A DNA stretch of 64,000 bases from Gavia stellata (Eukaryota > Chordata > Aves > Gaviiformes > Gaviidae): assembly GCF_030936135.1 (NCBI RefSeq), contig NC_082602.1:310001-374000 (forward strand), written 5' to 3'. The position numbers and the translations under genes were made by a program. The notes below the pieces were generated by a model. That model searched no databases, had not been told where the DNA came from, and worked only from the letters and a program-made list of their open reading frames with translations. Below, in pieces: positions 1 to 13,000 of the stretch. Position 1 is the first letter of the stretch; every line of letters starts with the position of its first letter.

Positions 1-164
1 GCGAGGCGTTGAGCTCTTTCGTTAAGGGCTCAACGGAAAGGGGACCCGAGCAGCCCTCTGAGATCAGCTCCACACGCCCTGAGGTTTTTCCAGAGCTCCT
101 GCGAGAGGACGCGGGGAGGCAGAGGCCAGCGCCCACCCAGCCGGCTGCGCCGGGAGGACGGTAC

Positions 165-1849
165 CTGGATTCTGGTCAAGACCGCCTTGGTGATGCCTGG
201 CTCGCCGCCGACCGTGGTGGCTTTCCCTTCGGGGGAAGGAGAGAGACAGTCAGAAAAGCAAGCGTCGCTCTGCCCCGCCGCCCGCTCCACGGCTGTGCCA
301 GCGGCTCCTCCCCGAGCCCCGGCACCACAGAGAAATACCCTTCTTGAGGTGCAGCCTCCGCAGGGAGTTGATGAGCGACGACTTGCCCACGTTGGGCACG
401 CCGATCACCAGGATGCTGTACTCGGTGCTCTGGAAGCGAGGAGGCGGCGGGCAGGGAGCGGCCGGTTATCAGCCACCCACCCCAGCAGCGACGGGCAGCC
501 GCACCAGCGAAACAACCCGGCCTTTGCCGGCGCTTCTGGCACAGGCGCGAGCAGCCTCATCCCTCCCTGGAAAGGGAGGTGACCTGCAGACGGCCACCCT
601 GACTCCTTGCGCGTGCGCTGGCAGTCTCGCGGCCGCGTCTCACCTCGGCCCTGTGGTAGCGTGGGTTTTCGTCCACCAGCTTGGCAACCAGGGGAACGAT
701 CTGCAGAGAAACGCGGAGCAGGGCTGTAACCGCCGCTCTGCGCCCGGGCTGGCAGCAGCCACTCGCTCGGAGAACGCTGTGCCATGGAGGGTGCGCAAAA
801 CGGGGGCCGAGCGGAGGACGGGGCGCCTTGGGTAAGCTGGAAGTGAAGATTGCTCTGGACCAGCCAGCGTCACCTCCTCACAGTGGGGCACCGAGGCCTC
901 TCCGCAAGGCTGGGAGATCGGCACAGGGCTCTCAGCTGCCAGCAGTACGGAGCAGGGCTGGGCACGGGGCTGCCGGCCCGTTACCTTCTTGACGTTGCCG
1001 TCGTGCTGGCAGTCAGCGAAGACAACGTGCGAGCATCCTTGCTGCTTCAGGTGCTCCAAGACTGCCTGAAGGCGACAGGGCAGAGGCATTGCTGGCACCT
1101 GCCTGCGGCAATCTGTGGGGCCTCCAGCCGGCTTTGCCCCCGGCGCTCACCGGCTGCCGGCGGGGATCAGCCAGGTCCATCTTGTTCAGCACCAGGATGT
1201 GCGGGCGGATGCCCAGGGCCTCCTGCAGCATGGGGTTACGGCCCGACAGCGGGATGTGAGCGCTGCTAAGGAGAGTGACTGTGCGCTGGGGTGGGAGCAG
1301 GTACTGGGGGGACCAGTTTGGGGGAAGGAGGAGCACGGGGAGTTGATGGGGCTGGTGTGGAGGTGGAGAAGGGTATGGGACTGGGAGAAGGGGCGGCCTG
1401 GAGGGAGAAGGGGCGGCCTGGAGGGAGAAGGGGCGGCCTGGAGGGAGAAGGGGCGGCCGGGAAGGAGAAGGGGCGGCCGGGAACCGGTGCAGGGGGTGGG
1501 GTCCCGGCTCCTGTTGCCCCGGGGGACACGCGGGGGGGGGAATGACGAGCCGTGCCGGAGGATATGCGAGCGTCGTGCACCTCGATGAGGCAGTCGGCGC
1601 GCCGCAGGGAGGCCCGCATCTGCCGCAGGCCTGCAACACAGCGCCGAGTTAGCGGTGGCGGCGGCGGCAGCGGAGGGGTGGCTGAGGGAAGGTCAGTCCG
1701 CCCCACTCCCACCCCTCACCTTTCACCATGTGCCCCGGGAACCAGGAAGCCACATCGCGGCCACCGAAATCGAAGCGCTCCCGGAAGCCCCGAGGCACCG
1801 GCCCGGGCCCGGCCACGGCCGCCCGCAGCGCTCCCACCCACCCTCTCAT
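165..1849 (-). CDS. MTG1: MTG1, mitochondrial ribosome-associated GTPase 1 (5' part, 7 exons)
   Basis: Circularly permuted GTPase of the YlqF/RbgA family, which acts in late assembly of the mitochondrial large ribosomal subunit at the inner membrane. Seven coding exons are visible: 1720-1849, 1566-1630, 1151-1255, 985-1065, 644-700, 339-429 and 165-226, giving residues 1-197 in one open frame; the remaining exons lie beyond the left edge. The G4 motif NKMD (residues 89-92) precedes the P-loop GVPNVGKS (156-163), the order expected of a permuted GTPase, and GGEPGIT follows near residue 185. The WFPGHM motif near the N-terminus is typical of MTG1. The start at 1849 gives a short Arg-rich, acid-poor leader suited to mitochondrial import. 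All junctions are GT-AG except between exons 2 and 3, which looks like AT-AC (see 1256-1565). MTG1 lies downstream of PAOX on the same strand, as in human 10q26.3. Confidence 0.95.
1256..1565 (-). other. Apparent U12-type AT-AC intron of MTG1
   Basis: The conserved reading [14 protein letters not shown] can only be joined in frame by splicing after CGC (1566) and before ATC (1255). The intron then starts ATATCCTCC and ends CAC. No GT donor lies at the junction. ATATCCT is the U12 donor core. TCCTTAGC (1265-1272), close to the U12 branch consensus TCCTTRAY, lies about 12 nt before the AC acceptor, which is the expected spacing. The exon lengths either side (65 and 105 nt) keep the frame. Confidence 0.8.
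1381..1480. repeat. 20-bp G-rich minisatellite, 5 copies
   Basis: Five tandem 20-bp units of the type GAGGGAGAAGGGGCGGCCTG. The first three or four are almost identical, and the last two carry CC to CG changes. Each unit contains a GGGGCGG GC box. The array lies inside the small AT-AC intron of MTG1. Confidence 0.9.
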
Positions 1850-2011
1850 GGCGGCGGCGCCTCTTTTTCTACGTCACATCCGGCGCGACGCAGCTTTCGA
1901 GAGCGTGAGAGGTGGTGGCCGTGGGTGTGGCCACGTCGAGTGGGCGGAGCGACGTCGAGTGGGCGGGGCGTCCCCCTCAGCGGGCGTCACTCCCGTCTCC
2001 TCCTCAGCGTA
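1850..2011. promoter_or_regulatory. Bidirectional GC-rich promoter, MTG1 / small ORF
   Basis: Only 162 bp separate the start codons of MTG1 (minus) and the 2012 ORF (plus). There is no TATA box. A CRE-like TACGTCAC lies at 1870-1877. A 19-bp tandem duplication (1933-1951 and 1952-1970) repeats a GTGGGCGG GC box. A splice-acceptor-like CTCCTCAG ends four bases before the plus-strand ATG, so a 5' non-coding exon for that gene may lie within this interval. Confidence 0.6.
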
Positions 2012-2278
2012 ATGGCGGAGCCGCGGCCTACGGGGCCTGTGGGGCCTGTGGGGCCTACGGGAGGCTCGACGGTGGGTCCTGGCGGCCCGGGGGGTGCCGG
2101 GCCCCGCGGGGGGCACTCCGTGCCCCCCGCGGGGCCCGGCACCCCCCGGGCCGCGGGGCCTGCTCCCCAACCCGCCCCCCAGCCGCCCCCTGCCCCTCAG
2201 CCCACCCCGGAGCCAGGCCCGGCGCAGGCCCCGCTGGACGACACCCGTTTCCTGATCGCCAGCACCAACTGGTACTAA
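2012..2278 (+). CDS. Small proline/glycine-rich protein, 88 aa, function unknown
   Basis: A single-exon ORF of 88 residues. Residues 5-40 are Gly/Pro-rich with PVGP and GPGG repeats, and residues 45-75 are rich in PQP and PAP. The C-terminus, DDTRFLIASTNWY, is non-repetitive and looks like the constrained part. No signal peptide or membrane segment is seen. In favour of a real gene: an ATG in good context (GTAATGG), a promoter shared with MTG1, and an AATAAA about 100 nt after the stop. Against: the GC-rich composition gives long open frames here by chance. I do not recognise the family. The gene faces PAOX tail to tail. Confidence 0.6.
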   Translation: MAEPRPTGPVGPVGPTGGSTVGPGGPGGAGPRGGHSVPPAGPGTPRAAGPAPQPAPQPPPAPQPTPEPGPAQAPLDDTRFLIASTNWY

Positions 2279-2378
2279 CGCTGCAGCCCTTTTTTCCCAC
2301 CGGACCCAAGCCGAGGAGCCGCATCCATCCCCCCGGCGAGAGAGAAGCCTCCGCATCCCTCTGCCAGGGAGGTTTCTC

Positions 2379-2384
2379 AATAAA
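2379..2384 (+). terminator. AATAAA poly(A) signal of the small ORF
   Basis: AATAAA lies 101 nt after the TAA stop of the 88-residue ORF. Cleavage is expected near 2395-2410, which meets the 3' end of PAOX on the other strand. Confidence 0.7.
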
Positions 2385-2419
2385 GGAGGCTGACCGGCAG
2401 TCACTCACGAAGCACGGGT

Positions 2420-2425
2420 TTTATT
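2420..2425 (-). terminator. AATAAA poly(A) signal of PAOX
   Basis: TTTATT on the plus strand reads AATAAA on minus and begins 9 nt after the PAOX stop codon. The PAOX 3' UTR would be only about 30-40 nt and would overlap the 3' end of the convergent small gene. Confidence 0.7.
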
Positions 2426-2433
2426 TTCCTGCC

Positions 2434-5414
<2,981 letters not shown>

Positions 5415-5470
5415 GGCGCCCGTCGCGGCCCGCCCCGGCCCCGCCCTCTCCAAGCCCCGCCCCGCCCCTC

Positions 5471-5895
5471 CGCTCCGGCCACGCCCCCGCCAGTCACCGC
5501 CTCGCCAGCCCCTGCCCTGCCAGGCCCCGCCCTTCCGCTCCGACCACGCCCCCATCAAACCACGCCTCATAAGCCCCCGCCCCTCCGCTCCGGCCACGCC
5601 CCCGCCAGTCACCACCTCGCCAGCTCCTGCCCCGCCAGGCCCCGCCCTTCCGCTCCGACCACGCCCCCATCAAACCACGCCTCATAAGCCCCCGCCCCTC
5701 CGCTCCGGCCACGCCCCCGCCAGTCACCGCCTCGCCAGCCCCTGCCCCGCCAGGCCCCGCCCTTCCGCTCCGACCACGCCCCCATCAAACCACGCCTCAT
5801 AAGCCCCCGCCCCTCCGCTCCGGCCACGCCCCCGCCAGTCACCGCCTCGCCAGCCCCTGCCTCGCCAGGCCCCGCCCCTCCGCTCTGGCCACGCC
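5471..5895. repeat. 115-bp GC-box minisatellite upstream of PAOX, about 3.7 copies
   Basis: The phrase CGCTCCGGCCACGCCCCC recurs at 5471, 5586, 5701 and 5816, an exact 115-bp period. Each unit carries several CCACGCCCC / CCCCGCCC boxes, candidate Sp/KLF sites. The array begins about 57 bp upstream of the PAOX ATG. It is open in several frames on both strands, which produces spurious ORFs. Confidence 0.93.
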
Positions 5896-6128
5896 CCATC
5901 TCCGCAGGCCCCGCCCCCGCCTGCCTGGCCGCACGTGTCCCGGCGGCCCCGGGGAGAGGTGCCGGTGGTGGCAGCGGCCGTCGTGGGCAAAAATAAAGCT
6001 CCCTGTCCCCGAGGCTGCCTGGTGGTTCTTCTCCGGCCGTCGGGTGGCCCCCCGGAAAATATTGACATGTGGGAAAGAGCCTGGGGTGTCAGAGCTGCGG
6101 CGCAGGCTCCTGAAATCCCCTTTGAGCG
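5896..6128. other. Spacer between the PAOX promoter and the lipase A 3' end
   Basis: A GC-rich spacer. It holds an AATAAA on the plus strand near 5992 with no gene that I can attach to it. No exon is recognised. Confidence 0.4.
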
Positions 6129-6134
6129 TTTATT
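6129..6134 (-). terminator. Likely AATAAA poly(A) signal of lipase A
   Basis: TTTATT on plus reads AATAAA on minus, about 925 nt downstream of the lipase A stop codon. It is the first canonical signal I see on that strand. The interval 6135-7059 would then be 3' UTR; it contains no recognisable exon. Confidence 0.5.
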
Positions 6135-7059
6135 TCGGAGGGATTTTCCCTGCCTCCAGTTTTCCAGCAAGCAGCAGGGTGGGATCGCACGGCAGGGGCT
6201 GCGCACCGCCTCAGGACACCAGCCTAGCAGCAGCTTCGTGGGGGGACGGCGGCCCCGTGACCCGGCCCCAGGGCATTTGGGGTCACCGGCTCCCAGGGAT
6301 GGAGGACGGGAGTGCCCGCTGTATCGACGCTGAGCCACGCAGCCGTCCCTGGGGACCTCCGGCCACCCAGCCCCAGGACCGAGCGATGCAGGCAAACGCC
6401 TGGCTTGGCCCAGCTGAGCCCTGAACCCCCCCCAGATGGAGGTCCTCCACCTCCCTGGGGAACTTTCTGGGCGAAGAAGGGTTCCTCATGTTCAACCTGA
6501 ACCTCCCTGGGCTGCGATCCGCGGCCGGGGCCCCTCGTTGCGTCGCCTGTCGCTGCTGAGAAGGGTTTGGCCTCGTCCATCCCCTCCATCCCTGCCTGTG
6601 TGGCAATCGGGGGCTGTTCTCAGACACCCCCACCTCCCCACGGGCAGACCCAACAAGCCCAGCTCCCTCCCATCTCCTCGTGAGTTGGGTGCTCTAATCC
6701 CCGACCCACGGGGCAGCCACCGTGGGGTCATGGCAGGGTCCCCCTCGCGCAGCCCAGGACGTGGCTCCACCATCATCCCGGGGCCCCTCCGGCAGGGCTG
6801 CCCGGCCGGTGGCTCCTGCCTGCCCCGGGGCCTCGGCTGACCCCGGCGCTGCCCTGCCTGCACAGTGCCACCGGTCCTTCAGGAGCTCTCAGGCAAGGAG
6901 GAGAACAAACCCCGATGACTAAGGGATGCGCGGGAAGCACCGTCACCACAAGCGTGTCAGGAAGGAAGGGACAGCAGGGGATGTCCCACCACCTCCTCGG
7001 GCTGTCCCAGCCGAGGGAGAGGGGCCAGGCCACCGACATCTCCCTGGAGAGCCGCCGCT

Positions 7060-10000
7060 CTACCGGGATCCCTCCATCAACTTGAGGATGCTGCTGTAGA
7101 GGCGCCCGGGGGCATCCAAGCCCCAGATGAAGTCCCAGTGGTTCCAGTCAGGGATGTGGCCGTAGGTGACGAGATGGGCGATGCGGGGCAGCAGCAGTTG
7201 GACATCCCTCCAGTCAGCCACCCAGTCCTGCCCCCCCGACCACACCGCGGTGGGCACGGGCATCTCCTCCACCCGGTAGGAGGGAGGTGTCTCCTGGAGG
7301 GACACAGAGGGCTCTGAGGAACCGCCGTTGTGGTCAACCCCTGCGAGCCAGCCCATCCCCGCACCACCCAGGACAGTCCCCTGGCATCTCCAGCCACCAG
7401 CACTGCCGCTGCAGCCTCCTACCTGGTGGTACACGGCTGGGTTTTTGCTGCCGTAGTCGAAGGCTTTGAATTCTCCCGATTTCATCACCTGGGAGGAGAG
7501 GATAGATATGCGGTCGGAGGCCAGCGAGCACTGCTGTGTAGGTCCTGCATCTCCCAGCCTCCTCGAGGCAGCACATAGAATCATAGAATCATTTAGGTTG
7601 GAAAAGACGTTTAAGATCAAGGCCAACCGTAAACCTAACCCTGCCAAGCCCACCACTAAACCATGTCCCTAAGCGCCTCATCCACACGTCTTTTGAACAC
7701 CTCCAGGGATGGGGACTCCACCACTTCCCTGGGCAGCCTCTTCCAGTGTCTGACAACCCTTTTGGTGAAGACATTTTTCCTAATATCCAGCCTGAACCTC
7801 CCATGGCGCAACTTGAGGCCATTTCCTCTCGTTCTATTGCTAGTTACATGGGAGAAGAGACCGGCACCCACCTCCCCACAACCCCCTTTCAGGTAGTTGT
7901 AGAGAGCCATGAGGTCTCCCCTCAGCCTCCTCTTCTCCAGGCTGAACAACCCCAGCTCCCTCAGCCGCTCCTCACAAGACTTGTGCTCCAGACCCCTCAC
8001 CAGCTTCGTCACCCTTCTCTGGACACGCTCCAGCACCTCAATGTCCTTCTTGTAGTGAGGGGCCCAAAACTGAACACAGCATTCGAGGTGCGGCCTCACC
8101 AGCGCTGAGTACAGGGGCACAATCACCTCCCTACTCCTGCTGGCCACACTATTTCTGATACAGGCCAGGATGGCGTTGGCCTTCTTGGCCACCTGGGCAC
8201 ACTGCTGGCTCATCTTCAGTCGGCTGTCGACCAACACCCCCAGGTCCTTTTCTGCGGGGCAGCTTTCCAGCCACTCGTCCCCAAGCCTGGAGCGTTGCGT
8301 GGGGCTGTTGTGAGCCAAGTGTAGGACTTGGCACTTGGCCATCATGAGAGGGTGCTTGCATGGGACGTTGGAGGAGGAGCTGACATCCCTGCAAAGCCAG
8401 ACTTTCCACCTTTTTTAATAGGGCGATGCTTTGACCTCCAGCTCCACGCCTGTCCCTAGCTATGGGTTGACAAACCAAGGTGTTGCGTGCGACTTCTTGG
8501 CTGCCCTGGTGCAACGCTTGTGCCTCTGAAAACCTGTTCATCACCAGCTGTGTGTGCAGGATACTGCTGGAGGACTTCACGTTGCTAAGTTTTCCTTCAA
8601 CAACCTGATCATCCTTACCTTCTCATGACACTTCAGGCTCAGAGTACAGAGACATCACTGAGACCAGTTATTGTAAGAGTTGCTTCTATGCTAGGGGTGA
8701 AAGCTCAGATACCTGCACAATAGTTGCATTGATTAAAAAGACCTTTTTTGCCTTCCCCCTTACCTATAATTTGGCTCTGCAAGGAGGCACCAGGGTGGGG
8801 GTCTCCAGCCTGACCCCATTTCCAGCAGGGCCAGTGCGGCAGCTGCAGCAGATTGCTCAGACTGGCAGAATCTGGCCCTGGTGTCTCTGGGACCCCTTCG
8901 GGCAGAAGGAGATGCCGTTGGGTCCCCCTTCGCCTCCTCATCGCCAGCTGAGATCCCCCAGTCCCTTTTTGTACGCCCTGGCTTCCACCCACCGTCACCA
9001 TGACGTCCCCGGGCTCGCTCTGCTTTGGGGATCACTGGGGGCCCCAAAGTGGTCCCAGCATCCAGCTGTGACCTCCCCATCCCTTCCCTTGTCCTGCCTG
9101 GCACAGCCCACGGTGCACAGCCCAGTGTCTCCTGGTCCTCAGAGGGATCCGGGCAGCTCATCCCCCATCCAGCGCTTCTTCTGTACACCTATTTTCTTGC
9201 CTTTACTTTCTCATGAGCTGCTAATGTCCAAGCTCCCCGATCTCTCACATCTGCTCTGGACACACCAGACTCTGAGTAAAGGCACCATCGCAGGGGTGAA
9301 GCATCTGTGTTTCAGGGAACCTACCTGAGCCCAGTGTATCACGTTTTTGACAGACGTCCCATCCGGATAGTGGGATGTGTACACATCCAGCCGCGTCTGC
9401 AAGGAAACATATTCAAGCTATCATTGCTTTCCAACAGATAGGAGTGAGGATGGCAGTTGCCAGACGATGCCGTTCCCAAAACAGCCAGCACTGAGTCATG
9501 CTGCCTGGAGAGTTGGGGCAGGTTCAGGAGTATAATTTTCCTTAAAAATCAATTGCTCTGAGACAGCTCCAGGAGGAGAATGGTGATGAAGGATGCAGTA
9601 CCCCTAGCTCCTGGAGATACCTCATCTGGGCTCAGGGACTGTGCTCAAGACCTTAGTGACTACCCGTGGTCACCCAGATGCTGCTTCAGCAGACTTGATG
9701 TTGGGTGGGTGGGAGCAGGGGCTGCACCCCAGGGGTGCTGGTGGGAGGTGCAGCTGGGCTCGGTGACAGGCAGCCCTAACTCAGAGACGCTATCAAGTGC
9801 CACCTGGCCACTGACATTCCCCCAGCAGAGCCTGGGGACTTTTCCTATCCGGGGAGGAGAAGGAACCAGAGAGGGATCTGGCAGAGGGACACGCGTTGCC
9901 CTCACAGCATCTGCTCGCCCGTGAGCTGTCTGGGCAGGGTGTTTGGCAGGGAGGGGGCAGGCAGAGCTGGTGGGCGCTGCTGGGTGCTCCCAAGAGGTGC

Positions 10001-13000
10001 ACCCCAAGGCTTCGGCTCCCTCGCCCCCACACAGGGCAGCGCACCCACCATATTGAGGTTCTTCTCGTTGTAGCCGCCCAGCAGAAAGAAGACGTTGGCA
10101 CAGGGCTTGTGCAGCAGCGGGTGCCTGCATAGCTGGGGGAGAAACCTCCACAGCTTCCTCATCCGCAGCGAGGCGTCCGTTCTGCCGAACAGAAGCTGCA
10201 GAAGCAAAGGGCAAGGTTGATTTCTTGCATTTCCCTTCCTGCAGCCTAGCCCTCGGACTGCCACCCCGACCCGCTGCCGGCCGGTGTCCCCCCCGAGCTG
10301 TCCCACCAGCTGGGCGGTGAGGGGATGTGCGGCACAGGGTCCCCAAAGGAGTCAAACCCCCTTCTCCTCTGCCCTCCTGCCTCGCTGAGGTGTGTACAGC
10401 TCATGGCAGGAGGCGATGCTGATTGAATGCACACCAGGGAAATCAATATTCGGGACTCTCCTCTTTTCCTCCACCTCCCCCAAGCACTGGGTTCGTTTTT
10501 CACTGTCATTAAAATCAACGCAGTAGAGCTGCTCTTTTCCAGGTGGTCTGTCCAGGAATTCAACAAGTCCCCCCATAGAAAGACCAGTTTCAACACCTGA
10601 AGACTCTACAGATGGAAGGAAGGCGGGTGCTCAAGAAAGTGACCGTGCAGGAGTGCACCTGCACCTGAACTGTGTCTGTGCTTATAAATCAGCGGGAATT
10701 AACTGTTTTCTGCTGCATCGGATAGCCCCGGGGACTGCGTCTGGGCACGATGCCTTTTCTAGCCCAGGCGTGTTCAGGGGAGGAGAGCGTGGAGTAATCG
10801 CCTACCTGAGCTGTCTTGAATTGCCTGTCCAGAAGGAAGGACATTTTCAGGACGGGACTTTTGGCGTGCGTGACTGTCACTGCTGGAGCCAGGGCAAAAA
10901 ACATTTTGATTTTCTGAGCCAGTTCTGGCATGGATGAAAACGCGATGAACGCTGAGAAAACAGAAAAACAACTTGAGACTTGGTCGATCTTTCTTCAGGT
11001 GCTTAATCTGAGGGTTTGCTTGGACCCGCTGCCCAGATCTGTTTAGCTGGCATTAGCTCCAATTAGAAACCTGGGATTTCTTGCCACCTTTCCGCTTAAT
11101 GTTAGTGCTAGAGATGTCCAAAAGGAGACAACGCCTTTATTCCTCGGGTTAGAAGTGGCTGATGAGGCATTTCAATGACTACCACTGATGGGAAGTCCTG
11201 CCCCATTCACCAGGTGAAGGGAACAGAACCGTCATCTTCCATCGACCACTGCTAAAGGGTATCATTGGCACAGATATCTCACACCCCTGATGGCCCAGCT
11301 GGTGAAAAGAAGCACCGTGTGTTTCATCGGAAAGCAGAAGCTCTGACCTCCATGCAAAATGCCTTTGGTTTTGATGTGGAACGCTGCAATTCGGTTTTCT
11401 AGGTTGAATTATAGTTGCAGCAAGGAGCTTAGTGAGGTCACCAGGAGCTTTCTTACTACCCGAGGAGCATGCTGGTCCTCCCAGATGACTTCTATGAAAA
11501 GCACGGCTGCTGTGGGACTTCTCACTGCAAGAGACCCTCTACCCAGCCTGCCTGCTTGGCAGCCCACAAAGGTGGGACCTCTCCACTTTCTGCTTACAAA
11601 CACCAAAATGAACATTTTCAAGGTGGTCCAGGCAATGTGATGTGCAACCCCTTCTAACGCACCGATCGAGCAGCCCTGGGAGTGGCCAACGTAATAGATC
11701 TGGTTCTGCCCAGTCTTCTGCAGAACAAAGTCGATCATGGCTGGCAGGTCGTACATTGCCATTTCATGAAAGCTGCAACACAGGAGGAGTGCGTTGGTTA
11801 TAAGGTAACACCAGGAGAGCAAACTTACCTGGGAATTTTGGCTGCCTTGCATTGCTTGTATACTGAAGGGCTTAGCATCTGTAGCTGATTTTCCAGGAGA
11901 AAATTCCTATGAGCTAGGAGCGCTGGGTGAAACTGCACAGGGTCTGAAGGCAACCCTCCTGCCATGGTCTCCCTCATCCTTCCCTGAAAGGGCTTAGTCC
12001 TCCCATAACCACGGTTAGCGGTATCGGAACCGTGCAGAGCCTGGCCAGCTGCACATTCAGGTGCAATACCCAGCAGCTCTGCAGACCCGGAGCTGGCTCT
12101 CACCAGGATTACAGCACCAGCTCTGCTCCTAGAGATGCTTTTTCCCGGAAGGGAATGGAGGACCAGTTCCTGCCCGTGTACCTTTTAGTGCGATATGGTG
12201 AGACGCAGACCTACTTTATTAGGTTTTTCTTACTGGAAGCATGTTTATGAGCTTGGGAAATTCAGGACTGCTCTGAAGATCAGCTCTGGAGAGGCAGTAG
12301 CAGCTTAAAAAGCTGTTCTTGGGGGACAAGGTTTCTGAGGACAACATCTAGGAGAAGGGGAGGTGGCAATGACGCTTGTGGACACCTTGCTGGGGGGGGT
12401 TGGCCGGGGAGGTCCCCGCAGAGGTCCCCAAGATGGGGCTGATGTCTCCGCAGGATGGGTGTCCCCAGGCAGGCGGCAGTGCCCTGCGCTCTCGGCAGGG
12501 CCGGGCAGCTGCAGGGAGGTGTTGGCACCACGTCAGCGGGCAGGTCTGCACAGGTACCTCCGTCCTCCCCGGGCACATCACCGGGAGGTCTGGGGGAGGC
12601 CATACCCGGGGATTAGGTGCTCTGACTTGCCTGCTTGGAGGCACCCACCTCTGCCTAGAGGTTAGTGACAGGCAGCGAAGTTTGCCGTGCTTTTGTAATC
12701 CGCTCCAGCCCACCTGAAATCCCAGAATTCAACCTGGTCAGCTGAAAGGTACTGGTGTCTCCGGGACCAGCTTGTCCCCCGGCTGTTTCCCAGCCAGACG
12801 TCATAGCCGGAGTCTGCTAGTATGAAGCCAAGGCTGTTGTTAGCCTGATTTTCCACCCAGTGGCTGCCTTCTCCGAGTAACCCATGCTGGAGAAACACAA
12901 CTGGCTTGGCCCCTGGATGTGAAAGAAAGAGCGCATTTCATTGAACCAGAATCTCTCTACTTACTCACCCCAAATTCAGGCCAATAAAGCCTCTTTCTGG

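Noticed and set aside
1-164. Next MTG1 exon (DTPG-containing) at the left edge
   Set aside because: No DTPG or flanking MTG1 sequence can be read on minus here. The window ends inside the intron after exon 7.
2012-2278. Small ORF as SPRN (shadow of prion protein), a neighbour of MTG1 in mammals
   Set aside because: It has no signal peptide, no Arg-Gly repeats, no hydrophobic Ala-rich segment and no GPI tail. It also lies between MTG1 and PAOX, not on the far side of MTG1.
5992-5998. AATAAA on plus near 5992 as the 3' end of a plus-strand gene
   Set aside because: No plus-strand coding exon lies upstream; the preceding sequence is the minisatellite and the PAOX promoter.
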